Assembly (NCBI GenBank): GCA_002746275.1
Contig: NVWR01000002.1
Location: 342,760 to 356,938, forward strand
From: Rhodobiaceae bacterium
GTDB taxonomy: Bacteria > Pseudomonadota > Alphaproteobacteria > Parvibaculales > Parvibaculaceae
Direction of reading: 5' to 3'
Length of the DNA stretch: 14,179 nt
The notes under the pieces were generated by a model that was given only the letters and a program-made list of their open reading frames with translations, searched no databases and had not been told where the DNA came from. Positions 6,469 through 13,524 of the stretch are shown in pieces; position 1 is the first letter of the stretch; each line of letters starts with the position of its first letter. A program made the translations under genes and the position numbers.

Positions 6469-8190
6469 ATGTACAGGGAACTGGACACCGCCTGGACGGA
6501 ACTTACGGCACCGGGTCAGATGTTTGAGGTCGACACGGTTGAGGCCTTAGGCCGGACAATCAAATCATTCAAACTCGCTCCTGCGAGCCTACACGACATG
6601 TGGCAACTGTCCGCCGCACACGGCGACAGCGACTATCTCGTCTACAAGGACGAGCGCTGGACCTACAACCAAGCCCACGCGGAAGTGAAATCCATAGCAG
6701 TCTGGCTTAGTGCCCAGGGTGTCGGTCAACATGACCGGGTGGCCATCGCCATGCGCAACTATCCTGAATGGATGCTGGCTTATTGGGCGATCCTGTCGCT
6801 TGGTGCCGTCGCCGTTGGCATGAATGCCTGGTGGGTGCCAAATGAAATGCAGTACGGCCTGGAAGACAGCGCCCCCAAGGTCATCATATGTGACGGCGAA
6901 CGGCTGGAGCGGTTTCTTGAAATCCGCACGGCCCTCCCCGATCTTAAAATCGCAGGGGTGCGTCTCCCCGAAGCATTGCAGGGAACACCCGGCGTGACGG
7001 CCTGGGCTGATGTCATTGCGACATCACCAGATCTCGCCGCTGATCTCCCAAAGATCACCATCGATCCGGACGATGATGCCTGTATTTTTTATACCTCTGG
7101 CACGACAGGCCGGCCGAAAGGTGCGCAGCTCACCCACCGCGGTTGTGTCAACAATATCATGAACATTGCTTTCTCCGCTCAGGTTCAAGGATTGGCCCTT
7201 GCCAAAGTCGCAAGTGATGAAAAAACCTTTCGGGAGGCGGCGCCTGTGGTCACGACGGCGCTGGTCGCCACACCGCTTTTCCATGTCACCGCCAACAATT
7301 GCGTTGCCCATGCGGTGACCATTTCAGGCGGCAAGCTGGTTCACATGTACCGCTGGGATGCGGGTGAAGCCCTACGTCTGATCGAAAGCGAAAAAATCAC
7401 GGCTTTGAGTGGTGTGCCGGTGATGTCACGCGAGCTTATCGCTCATCCTGATTTCGCTGAAACCGACACCTCCAGCCTGCTTTCTATCGGCGGCGGGGGA
7501 GCCCAATTGCAACCGGACCTTGTCGGCAAGCTCGATGAGACAGTTGAGAATGCAAGACCTGCGACAGGATATGGGATGACCGAAACATGCGGCATCATCA
7601 CTTCCATCAGCTCCGACTTCTTTGTTGATAAACCCGCCAGCGCCGGGCGCGCCATGCCCACGTTTGAGGTAAAATGCATTGATGCCAACGGAGACGAAGT
7701 GAAAACCGGGGAAGCGGGCGAGCTTTGCGTTAAGGGGGCTCCTGTCATCAAGGGTTATCTCAACCGCGAAGACGACACCAAGGAAGCGATTGTCGATGGC
7801 TGGCTTCGCACAGGCGATATTGTCAAAATCGACGACGAGGGCTTTATCTTCATTGTCGACAGAGCCAAGGACATGGTATTGCGCGGCGGCGAGAATATTT
7901 TCTGCTCGGAAGTTGAGAGTGCTATTTTTGAGCACGATGGCGTAGCAGAATGTGTTGTCTTCTCCGTGCCAGACGACCGTCTGGGCGAAGAAGTTGGGGC
8001 GGTGATTGTGCCTGCCTCTGGCGCATCCGTATCTGCCGAAGAAATTCGCTCGTTTTGTAAAGACAAACTGGCAGCGTACAAAATTCCACGCTTCATCTGG
8101 CTGCAATCAGATCCCCTGCCGCGTAACGCAAGCGGTAAGTTCCTGAAGCGTGAACTGCGCGACACAATGGATGTCGCCTTAGCAAGCTAA
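6469..8190 (+). CDS. AMP-dependent acyl-CoA synthetase (class I adenylate-forming enzyme)
   Basis: The 573-aa protein activates a carboxylic acid to an acyl-AMP and then an acyl-CoA thioester. The ATP-binding P-loop is YTSGTTGRPKG (208-218), followed by LFHVTANN (270-277), GYGMTET (367-373), WLRTGD (445-450), the hinge block DRAKDMVLRGGENI (464-477) and the C-terminal catalytic lysine K557 in NASGKFLKREL. All core motifs are intact. Length is normal for fatty-acyl or aryl/terpenoid acid CoA ligases, and the substrate cannot be read from the sequence. The start ATG has GGGGAG about 12 nt upstream, a slightly long spacing. It follows the kinase after 142 bp and probably has its own promoter. 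The C-terminus is odd: the last six codons, DVALAS, are repeated in frame just beyond the TAA stop. A role in lipid or aromatic-acid catabolism with the neighbouring genes is inference. Confidence 0.93.
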   Translation: MYRELDTAWTELTAPGQMFEVDTVEALGRTIKSFKLAPASLHDMWQLSAAHGDSDYLVYKDERWTYNQAHAEVKSIAVWLSAQGVGQHDRVAIAMRNYPEWMLAYWAILSLGAVAVGMNAWWVPNEMQYGLEDSAPKVIICDGERLERFLEIRTALPDLKIAGVRLPEALQGTPGVTAWADVIATSPDLAADLPKITIDPDDDACIFYTSGTTGRPKGAQLTHRGCVNNIMNIAFSAQVQGLALAKVASDEKTFREAAPVVTTALVATPLFHVTANNCVAHAVTISGGKLVHMYRWDAGEALRLIESEKITALSGVPVMSRELIAHPDFAETDTSSLLSIGGGGAQLQPDLVGKLDETVENARPATGYGMTETCGIITSISSDFFVDKPASAGRAMPTFEVKCIDANGDEVKTGEAGELCVKGAPVIKGYLNREDDTKEAIVDGWLRTGDIVKIDDEGFIFIVDRAKDMVLRGGENIFCSEVESAIFEHDGVAECVVFSVPDDRLGEEVGAVIVPASGASVSAEEIRSFCKDKLAAYKIPRFIWLQSDPLPRNASGKFLKRELRDTMDVALAS

Positions 8191-8226
8191 GGCTTGGGCG
8201 ACGTCGCCTTAGCGAGCTACAGCTGA
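8173..8226 (+). repeat. In-frame duplicated 3' tail of the ligase, with hairpin over the stop codon
   Basis: GTCGCCTTAGCAAGCTA (8173-8189) recurs with one change as GTCGCCTTAGCGAGCTA (8203-8219), a 30-bp period equal to ten codons. The first copy ends the ligase as DVALAS-TAA. Reading through gives GLG-DVALAS-YS and a TGA at 8224-8226. The first copy also forms the perfect palindrome GCCTTAGC-AA-GCTAAGGC (8176-8193) over the stop codon. No T-run follows, so it is at best a weak terminator for the convergent gene pair. Confidence 0.55.
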
Positions 8227-8232
8227 GACCAT

Positions 8233-9159
8233 TCAGTCTTTGAGAAAATTCAAAATTAAATTGGCCACTTCTTCCGGTGCTTCAAGCTGAGGGAAGTGGC
8301 CAATGTTTTCCAGGGTTGCGAATTCATAGCCCCCGACGAAGGCGGGTTCCGCTGCCGCATAACGCTCAATACTGACCGCGCCATCTGCATTGCCCGCGAT
8401 AACAAGCGTTGGCATGGTGATCACGGTTTCAGGCGACGAGGCGCGGCCCTCATTTAGCTCTTCATCGAACAAAGACCAGTAGTACCCCAAGGCACCATCA
8501 AGCGCGCCCGGCACCGTGAAAGTACCTTTAATGTCTGCCAGAACACTGTCGGGCACATCATATGTTGGGGACCATTCCTCATAAATAGCGTCAATATGCT
8601 GGAAATCATTCATGGCAACCCATTGCCGGATGAAGGGCAACTGGTAATACACAAAATGGGGTGCCTCCAACAAAATGGTCGGATCATCACCGACAGCCAA
8701 TGGATGGGGCACCGACAACGCTACCAGCTTTACAACATGTTCAGGGGACAGGGTCGCAGCTTCGTAAACCGTCGACGCGCCCCAGTCATGACCGATTAGA
8801 ACGGCCTCGGTTTCTCCCAGCGCCTCAATCAGAGCGATGGCATCTGCGCCCAAAGCGCGAACGCTATAGTCGCCCTCTTCCGAAAACCCCGTGGGGGAAT
8901 ATCCGCGGGTGAAGGGGGCCACGACACGGTAGCCGGCACCCGCCAATCGGTTTTGAACAATGTGCCAACTGCGTGCAGACTCAGGGTAGCCGTGCAGCAG
9001 CAAGATGAGAGGACCCGTTCCTTCTTCGATGTAGCTGAAGGTGATGCCGTTCGCTTCGACGGTTTGAAGGGTTTCGGCGTGGAGCGTGTTCGCTTGAACC
9101 GTCACAAACCCCACAGCAAGAACAAAACAAAAAATCAATCTTGAGATACGCGCGTACAT
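8233..9159 (-). CDS. Secreted alpha/beta hydrolase, epoxide hydrolase-like
   Basis: From ATG 9159 the protein is 308 aa and opens with a signal peptide: MYARISR, a hydrophobic stretch (IFCFVLAVGFVTV) and a likely signal peptidase I site after LHA (residue 28). Export to the periplasm is therefore expected. The catalytic set fits the epoxide hydrolase/haloalkane dehalogenase branch: oxyanion motif HGYPES (56-61), nucleophile Asp125 in GHDWGA, acid Asp259 in GNADG and base His288 in GHFPQLE. Cap-region tyrosines (YY at 171-172 and 226-227) favour epoxide hydrolase. An Asp nucleophile argues against an ordinary esterase. An in-frame ATG at 9189 is possible, but 9159 has GGGGGA about 7 nt upstream and gives a proper signal peptide. 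The gene follows the TetR gene by 65 bp on the same strand and may be co-transcribed with it. The substrate is unknown. Confidence 0.86.
   Translation of the reverse strand: MYARISRLIFCFVLAVGFVTVQANTLHAETLQTVEANGITFSYIEEGTGPLILLLHGYPESARSWHIVQNRLAGAGYRVVAPFTRGYSPTGFSEEGDYSVRALGADAIALIEALGETEAVLIGHDWGASTVYEAATLSPEHVVKLVALSVPHPLAVGDDPTILLEAPHFVYYQLPFIRQWVAMNDFQHIDAIYEEWSPTYDVPDSVLADIKGTFTVPGALDGALGYYWSLFDEELNEGRASSPETVITMPTLVIAGNADGAVSIERYAAAEPAFVGGYEFATLENIGHFPQLEAPEEVANLILNFLKD
8260..8304. repeat. 12-bp perfect inverted repeat inside the 3' end of the hydrolase gene
   Basis: ATTGGCCACTTC (8260-8271) and GAAGTGGCCAAT (8293-8304) are exact reverse complements separated by 21 nt. The repeat lies within codons for IGHFPQLEAPEEVAN, including the catalytic His, so it is constrained by protein sequence. 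It could fold near the 3' end of the mRNA or be coincidental. Confidence 0.5.
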
Positions 9160-9224
9160 GTTGTTTTCCCCCAAAGGCCCGTTAATCATCCGGGTACATT
9201 GTGCAAATCTCTCTGGAAAATCAA

Positions 9225-9857
9225 CTACGTACTCTTCAGCGCTTTTGCAACGGCGCGGCGTGCTGCACTTGGTGTCTGGCCACAGAGCCTTAGAATGTTC
9301 TCACAGGTTTCGGCAGTTTTGCCCGGATCCACACCGAATTCCATCTGGGTACGAATGGAGACAACAACCATCGCGCCAATCTGGTCCAACAAGAAAGGGG
9401 TCAGATTGATGTCGAAAACACCCTGTGCAATACCTTTTTCCAAGTCGCCGCGTAGATATTGCAGAACATCTTTGCGAATGGCGGGCATATGTTCAACAGC
9501 TCCAATCAAGACAGAGCCCCATTCCGGCTCCTCCAACGCCAGGGAAATAAAGCGCCATGTTGCCGTCACCACGCGTGCGGGTGCCGCTTTGAGAGCGCTT
9601 ATGCTCGCATCGATCTCACGCCCAACCTCTTCAGCTACGCTATAGGCGACTTCCCGGAGGATCTGCTCCCTGTCGGCAAAGTGGTTGTAGAAGGTGCCGT
9701 TCGCGAGCCCTGCTTGATCCGTGATGTCGGTGATCTTGGCGTCGGCCATGCCTTTTTCCGCAATGACAGAAATGGCTCCATCGAGCAAAGCAGCCCGCGT
9801 TCTCGCCCGCTTGCCTAGGCCTTTTGTATCGGCCTGAAAATGATGCTGTGCTTTCAT
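9225..9857 (-). CDS. TetR/AcrR family transcriptional regulator (divergent from the FAD monooxygenase)
   Basis: The 210-aa protein has a classic TetR N-terminal DNA-binding domain: helix 1 around RTRAALLDGAISVIAEKG (19-36), then the helix-turn-helix KITDITDQAGLANGTFYNHFADREQIL (41-67) ending in the signature FYNHF. The C-terminal about 130 residues are a helical ligand-binding and dimerisation domain with no recognisable ligand class. The gene is divergent from the monooxygenase operon and the 123-bp spacer contains two tandem palindromes, so autoregulation plus repression of the operon is likely (inference). The ribosome site before ATG 9857 is weak (AGG about 6 nt away). The epoxide-hydrolase-like gene lies just downstream on the same strand. 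Confidence 0.93.
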   Translation of the reverse strand: MKAQHHFQADTKGLGKRARTRAALLDGAISVIAEKGMADAKITDITDQAGLANGTFYNHFADREQILREVAYSVAEEVGREIDASISALKAAPARVVTATWRFISLALEEPEWGSVLIGAVEHMPAIRKDVLQYLRGDLEKGIAQGVFDINLTPFLLDQIGAMVVVSIRTQMEFGVDPGKTAETCENILRLCGQTPSAARRAVAKALKST

Positions 9858-9903
9858 CTGCGCCTGTTTTGCTTTTCCACCGCCATACCTTCTTGGCCAC
9901 CCT

Positions 9904-9918
9904 ACCGCGTTTCGCGGT
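9904..9918. repeat. Inverted repeat ACCGCG-TTT-CGCGGT beside the TetR operator
   Basis: A perfect 6-bp inverted repeat with a 3-nt centre (9904-9909 and 9913-9918) overlaps the first base of the candidate TTGACA box of the monooxygenase promoter. It lies 47 bp before the tetR start codon on the other strand. It could be a leader hairpin of the tetR mRNA or a second protein-binding site; its sequence is unrelated to the TGAGA palindromes. Confidence 0.35.
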
Positions 9919-9945
9919 TGACAAAACTAGAATTTGAGATAAATC
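9918..9945 (+). promoter_or_regulatory. Candidate sigma-70 promoter of the monooxygenase operon
   Basis: TTGACA (9918-9923) is a perfect -35 box. With a 16-nt spacer the candidate -10 is TAAATC (9940-9945), which is only moderately good and lies inside the first TGAGA palindrome. A repressor bound there would block RNA polymerase. TATTCT (9959-9964) is another possible -10, with TTGAGA (9934-9939) at a long 19-nt spacing. Confidence 0.45.
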
Positions 9946-9968
9946 TCATTTTTGAGAGTATTCTCATT
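9933..9968. promoter_or_regulatory. Double TetR-type operator: two 18-bp tandem palindromic units
   Basis: TTTGAGATAAATCTCATT (9933-9950) is followed with no gap by TTTGAGAGTATTCTCATT (9951-9968). Each unit contains a 14-bp palindrome, TGAGATAAATCTCA (9935-9948) and TGAGAGTATTCTCA (9953-9966), with consensus TGAGAnnnnTCTCA. The centres are 18 bp apart, a spacing compatible with two TetR-family dimers. The sites lie 13-48 bp before the monooxygenase start codon and overlap its likely -10, in the spacer shared with a divergent tetR gene. Assignment of the adjacent TetR as the binder is inference from position. Confidence 0.75.
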
Positions 9969-9980
9969 TTTGGAGCGGTC

Positions 9981-11663
9981 ATGCTGGAAACGCAAATTCT
10001 CATTGTCGGCGCCGGGCCCGTTGGTCAGATGGCGGCCTTGATGTTGTCAAAACATGGTCTCTCCTCGCTCATCGTGGATCGACGGTTTGAGCGGATGACG
10101 GCGCCGAAGGCCCACGCGGTGAATTCGCGGACCCTGGAGATCTGCGAGAGCTTCGGGCTCCCGGCGCAATCCATTCGGGAAACCGGCGCAGACCCCCGCG
10201 AGGCTGGGTGGGTGCGGTTTCTGTCGAGACTAAACGGCACGGAGTTTGGACATCTTCCCTATGAGCGCCAGCAAGACGATGTGAAGAAATACACCCCCTA
10301 CCCTCTTTCCAACATTGCTCAACCGGATTTTGAAACACTCCTTGCCGCAACGCTGGAGCAGTGCCCGGATGTGGGGCTTCTGCGTGGCTGTGAATGCACT
10401 CAGGTCAGCCAGACCGACGATGGTGTTGTCAGCGATCTGACCCAGCGGGGTTCAAGCACAGCGCTGCAGGTGAAGAGCCAGTATGTGCTCGCAGCCGACG
10501 GCGCGGGTTCACGGCTCCGCACGGCGCTTGGTATCGCGCTTGAGGGACCAGAAGACCTGCAACATCATTTGATGATCCATTTCGAGGCAGACCTTCGCTC
10601 CCTCACCGCCACGCGCCCGGGCATTCTCCACTTTCTGTTTGATCCGGAAAATTCTGGTGTTCTCATTGCCTATGACCAGGGCAAAACCTGGGTGTTGATG
10701 CATGTTTTCGACCCCACGACGACTCCTGCCGAGAGTTTTGACGAAACGACCTGCATCGAGCTGGTTGAAAATGCAGTTGGTGTCGCGCTGCCCGACATTA
10801 AAATCAGGAATGTCGGCCCCTGGAGCATGTGCGCGCAGGTGGCAGAACGGTACGGCGACGGTCGCGTCTTTCTGGTTGGAGATGCCGCCCACCGATATCC
10901 GCCGACGGGGGGACTTGGCCTCAATGCCGGCATCGGGGATGTGCAAAACATTACCTGGAAGATCGCTGCGGTTGAAAATGGCTGGGCTGGACCCGCTCTG
11001 TTGGACACGTATGAAACCGAGCGTCGTCCAGTTGCGCAAATCAACTGCCAGCAGAGCCTGGAAAACTCCGGCAAGATATTCAAGCTTCTGGCAGCCTTGT
11101 ACGGTCCTGACCCTGCAAAAACCAAAGACCATTTCAACGCTATCTGCGCGACCCCGGGCGCTTTTCCAGACCTCGCTGTCGCCGTTGAAGCGCAACGTCC
11201 GCATTTCGATAGCCTCAATCTGCAACTTGGGTACCGCTATAGCTCGAGCGCCGTCATCGACCCGCCCCCTCTGCAAGACCCAAGCGATGTCGATATCAGT
11301 GACTACGTACCCTCATACGATACAGGCGCGCCCCTTCCCCATCGCTGGGTGTCGCACGACGGCGTGACCCGTTCTCTGCTGTCTCATCTCCCCTGCAACA
11401 CTTACTCGCTCATCGCGGGCCCAGACGCAAACGCCTGGGTGCGGGCGGCCAACACATTGGATGTGCCGATTGCATGCTTCACGGAAGGCCGGGACTTTGC
11501 TGACCTAGCTCACGAGTGGACGCAGCTCACCGGCCTCCCCCTTGATGGCGCGTTACTGGTGCGCCCCGATGCTCACATCGCCCTTCGCTGCGACACACCA
11601 CCGGCAGATGCTGCCGCTTTTCTTAGCGACAAGGTGGGGCGCCTTCTCGCTCAGACAGATTAA
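9981..11663 (+). CDS. FAD-dependent monooxygenase, PheA/TfdB (FAD_binding_3) family
   Basis: The 560-aa protein is a group A flavoprotein hydroxylase. It has an N-terminal GxGxxG FAD fold, ILIVGAGPVG (6-15), followed by DRR (33-35); the DG motif VLAADGAGSRLR (169-180); and the GD motif RVFLVGDAAHRYPPTGGLGLN (295-315). The C-terminal about 150 residues correspond to the thioredoxin-like tail of phenol hydroxylase-type enzymes. Family members insert one oxygen atom from O2, using NAD(P)H, usually into phenolic or polyketide rings. The substrate here is unknown. ATG 9981 is preferred because GGAG lies 5 nt upstream and GAGPVG falls at the expected place. An upstream in-frame ATG at 9840 would add 47 unrelated residues across the operator. 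It heads an operon with the SDR 11 bp downstream and is probably repressed by the divergent TetR. Confidence 0.93.
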   Translation: MLETQILIVGAGPVGQMAALMLSKHGLSSLIVDRRFERMTAPKAHAVNSRTLEICESFGLPAQSIRETGADPREAGWVRFLSRLNGTEFGHLPYERQQDDVKKYTPYPLSNIAQPDFETLLAATLEQCPDVGLLRGCECTQVSQTDDGVVSDLTQRGSSTALQVKSQYVLAADGAGSRLRTALGIALEGPEDLQHHLMIHFEADLRSLTATRPGILHFLFDPENSGVLIAYDQGKTWVLMHVFDPTTTPAESFDETTCIELVENAVGVALPDIKIRNVGPWSMCAQVAERYGDGRVFLVGDAAHRYPPTGGLGLNAGIGDVQNITWKIAAVENGWAGPALLDTYETERRPVAQINCQQSLENSGKIFKLLAALYGPDPAKTKDHFNAICATPGAFPDLAVAVEAQRPHFDSLNLQLGYRYSSSAVIDPPPLQDPSDVDISDYVPSYDTGAPLPHRWVSHDGVTRSLLSHLPCNTYSLIAGPDANAWVRAANTLDVPIACFTEGRDFADLAHEWTQLTGLPLDGALLVRPDAHIALRCDTPPADAAAFLSDKVGRLLAQTD

Positions 11664-11674
11664 GAGGAAAAATC

Positions 11675-12454
11675 ATGGATCTCGGCCTTCAAGGTAAGAA
11701 AGCGATCGTCTGCGCATCATCGCGCGGTCTGGGAAAAGCCTGTGCGACCGCGCTGGTGCGCGAAGGCTGTGATGTGACAATCAATGGCCGGACAGAGAAG
11801 ACCTTGAACGCCGCCAAAGCTGAAATGCAGGCCCTCTCTTGCGGTTCTGTCACGGCTGTCCTTGCGGACATCAACACGGTAGAGGGGCGCGACCTTCTCC
11901 TTGCCGCCAGCCCCGAGGCAGACATTCTGGTCAACAATAATGAAGGGCCGCCACCGGGTGCGTTCCAGCAATGGGGCGTTGAGGAATGGCAGGCAGCGCT
12001 GGACGCGAACCTCCTCGCCCCGGTCTTTATGATCAAGGCTGTGATTGAAGGTATGAAGGAGCGGCGGTTTGGCCGCATCGTGAACATCACGTCAGCTATG
12101 GTGAAGTCGCCGCTTGGGGCTATGGGCCTCTCTACCGCCGCCCGCTCGGGCCTCACCGCTCTCTCCAAAGGCCTGTCCAAAGAAGCCGCCGCCTTCAACG
12201 TGACCCTTAATAATTTACTCCCTGAACGCTTTGACACGGACAGGCAGAAACAGATGGCCGACCTCGCCGTGGCGTTCAAAGGCATCACCTACGAAGAAGC
12301 ACGCGCGGAGATAACAGAGACCGTTGCTGCAAAACGGTTTGGTACCCCAGCCGAATTTGGCGATGCCTGCGCCTTTCTCTGCAGCGCGCAGGCAGGATTT
12401 ATCTCAGGTCAGAATTTACAGATGGATGGTGGCTCATACGCAGGACTTATGTGA
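11675..12454 (+). CDS. SDR-fold oxidoreductase-like protein lacking the canonical Tyr/Lys
   Basis: The 259-aa protein follows the short-chain dehydrogenase/reductase fold: cofactor loop ASSRGLG (14-20), an NNAG-like segment written NNNEGPPPG (87-95), N112, the catalytic-type serine S140 in NITS and a C-terminal FISGQNLQMDGG. However, the segment aligning with Y-x-x-x-K reads S-T-A-A-R (153-157), so both the catalytic Tyr and Lys appear replaced. A described SDR subgroup annotated as beta-ketoacyl-ACP reductase-like has an imperfect NAD motif and tetrad, often with a similar GLSNGARSGLTG block; this protein fits that group. It may use other residues or have lost reductase activity. AGAGGA precedes the ATG. 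The gene lies 11 bp after the monooxygenase and 24 bp before the membrane protein, so co-transcription is very likely. Confidence 0.88.
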   Translation: MDLGLQGKKAIVCASSRGLGKACATALVREGCDVTINGRTEKTLNAAKAEMQALSCGSVTAVLADINTVEGRDLLLAASPEADILVNNNEGPPPGAFQQWGVEEWQAALDANLLAPVFMIKAVIEGMKERRFGRIVNITSAMVKSPLGAMGLSTAARSGLTALSKGLSKEAAAFNVTLNNLLPERFDTDRQKQMADLAVAFKGITYEEARAEITETVAAKRFGTPAEFGDACAFLCSAQAGFISGQNLQMDGGSYAGLM

Positions 12455-12478
12455 GCCCAAACCAATAGGGAGGTCGTC

Positions 12479-12928
12479 ATGGACCCGGTATTCGATCAAA
12501 ACCTTGTAGCGCGTATTTTGTTTTCGCTTGTCGCGCTTGCGATCAGCGTTGGACCGATGTTTGCGGATTTTAACAAGACCCATGTAACCAATCCGCTTTG
12601 GCCTCCTCACGCCCGGTTCCACGTTGTGTGGCAGGTGCTTTCCCAAGCGGGTGTTTCCGCAACCATTTTATTCCTGCTTTGGAGCAACAGCGCCGACTAT
12701 CTCACTCACATCTGGATTGCCGCTTGTCTCAACTTTGTTTGGGGTGCCAGCTTCTATGGGACCTTGGCGTCCATGTTTCTTTACGACGGGGCACTTAAAG
12801 ACGTGAACGGGATCAAACCGTTCCGGTTCAACATTTTTGGCACGGTCACTCTTGTGGACACCAACCTGTTCATGGGAACAATTCTGATGACCCTCAACGC
12901 GGTCGGCGTTTTCCTGATCTCTGGATAG
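12479..12928 (+). CDS. Small four-helix membrane protein (DUF6640-like)
   Basis: The 149-aa protein has four hydrophobic segments at about 10-29, 48-68, 76-100 and 126-148. A conserved-looking loop after the first segment reads FNKTHVTNPLWPPHARFH (31-48). The pattern of a THxxNP-x-WPPHAxFH motif with four helices recalls DUF6640 proteins, but this is from memory and function is unknown. A strong GGGAGG site lies 6-7 nt before ATG. Being the third gene of the monooxygenase-SDR operon suggests an accessory role, such as membrane handling of the same substrate; that is inference. It ends 23 bp from the convergent DUF4345-like gene. Confidence 0.82.
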   Translation: MDPVFDQNLVARILFSLVALAISVGPMFADFNKTHVTNPLWPPHARFHVVWQVLSQAGVSATILFLLWSNSADYLTHIWIAACLNFVWGASFYGTLASMFLYDGALKDVNGIKPFRFNIFGTVTLVDTNLFMGTILMTLNAVGVFLISG

Positions 12929-12951
12929 ATCCAGACCTCTGTGCGAGACCA

Positions 12952-13389
12952 TCATGTTTGTTGGTCGGCATGTTTCCGGCTGGCACGCGATAGCCAGATA
13001 AGCAGGATTGGCATTCCGATCAATTCGGCCGCGAGTGAGGGTCCGATGTCCGGCCCGAAAGTCACGTCCGGCTGCATCATTGTCAGGCGCGCCACCCCAC
13101 CAACGAATATCAAGACAAAGGCCAATTTGAGAGCCTCAGCCAGTTGCAACAGATAGCGGGTCGCGGCCAGGAACAACAAGCCGATCCCGAGCCAGAGACC
13201 GCCTAGAAACCTGACATGACTGTCTTGCAAAGCATAGGCAGCGGGGTCCGTGACCTGCAAAAAATCGTTCGGGCCCTGGAGACCCAGAGTTGTGATCCCG
13301 CCAAACGCGATGTTTACACCGGTGAAAGTGATGAACGCACCAGCGAGGAGCAACACTGTTCGTAACCCTTTGGAATCAACCTGTTTCAT
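12952..13389 (-). CDS. DUF4345-like four-helix membrane protein
   Basis: The 145-aa protein has four hydrophobic segments at about 10-30, 60-78, 85-103 and 117-134. The block QDSHVRFLGGLWLGIGLLFLAA (55-76) matches the DSHxRFxxGxxxGxGL pattern of DUF4345 proteins. No catalytic or transport function is known for that family. The start ATG at 13389 has AAGGGA about 10 nt upstream. The gene is divergent from a TetR-family regulator across a 135-bp AT-rich spacer, so it may be that regulator's target. It is convergent with the DUF6640-like gene. Confidence 0.82.
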   Translation of the reverse strand: MKQVDSKGLRTVLLLAGAFITFTGVNIAFGGITTLGLQGPNDFLQVTDPAAYALQDSHVRFLGGLWLGIGLLFLAATRYLLQLAEALKLAFVLIFVGGVARLTMMQPDVTFGPDIGPSLAAELIGMPILLIWLSRASRKHADQQT

Positions 13390-13524
13390 GCGTTCGGTCC
13401 CTTGCTATTTAATTACTACATGTGTTATTTATATACTAATCCCGGCACTTTCAAGGGCGACGCTCAAAGAAACGTCAGCGCCAGGTATCGGGCGACCTGT
13501 ATGTAACCCGCGAAAAGGCGAACC
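13390..13524. promoter_or_regulatory. AT-rich divergent promoter region between the DUF4345-like gene and second tetR
   Basis: Positions about 13407-13440 are strikingly AT-rich compared with the flanks and contain a TATACT box (13432-13437). An imperfect inverted repeat, AATTAC-TACATGT-GTTATT (13411-13429, one mismatch between arms), is a possible operator for the divergent TetR. No matching -35 box at standard spacing was found, so promoter assignment is tentative. Confidence 0.35.

Noticed and set aside
7426..8106. 226-codon minus-strand open frame opposite the acyl-CoA ligase
   Set aside because: It shadows the conserved ligase C-terminal half, and no domain is recognisable.
8176..8193. 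Intrinsic terminator at the end of the ligase gene
   Set aside because: The palindrome is perfect but has only a 2-nt centre and no T-run on either strand, so it is listed as a repeat.
9840..9980. N-terminal extension of the monooxygenase from an ATG at 9840
   Set aside because: It would run through the operator and promoter and overlap the tetR start. The residues match nothing in the family, and ATG 9981 has a good ribosome site.
10509..11276. 255-codon minus-strand open frame opposite the FAD monooxygenase
   Set aside because: It is antisense to the conserved DG and GD motif regions, with a translation lacking recognisable features.
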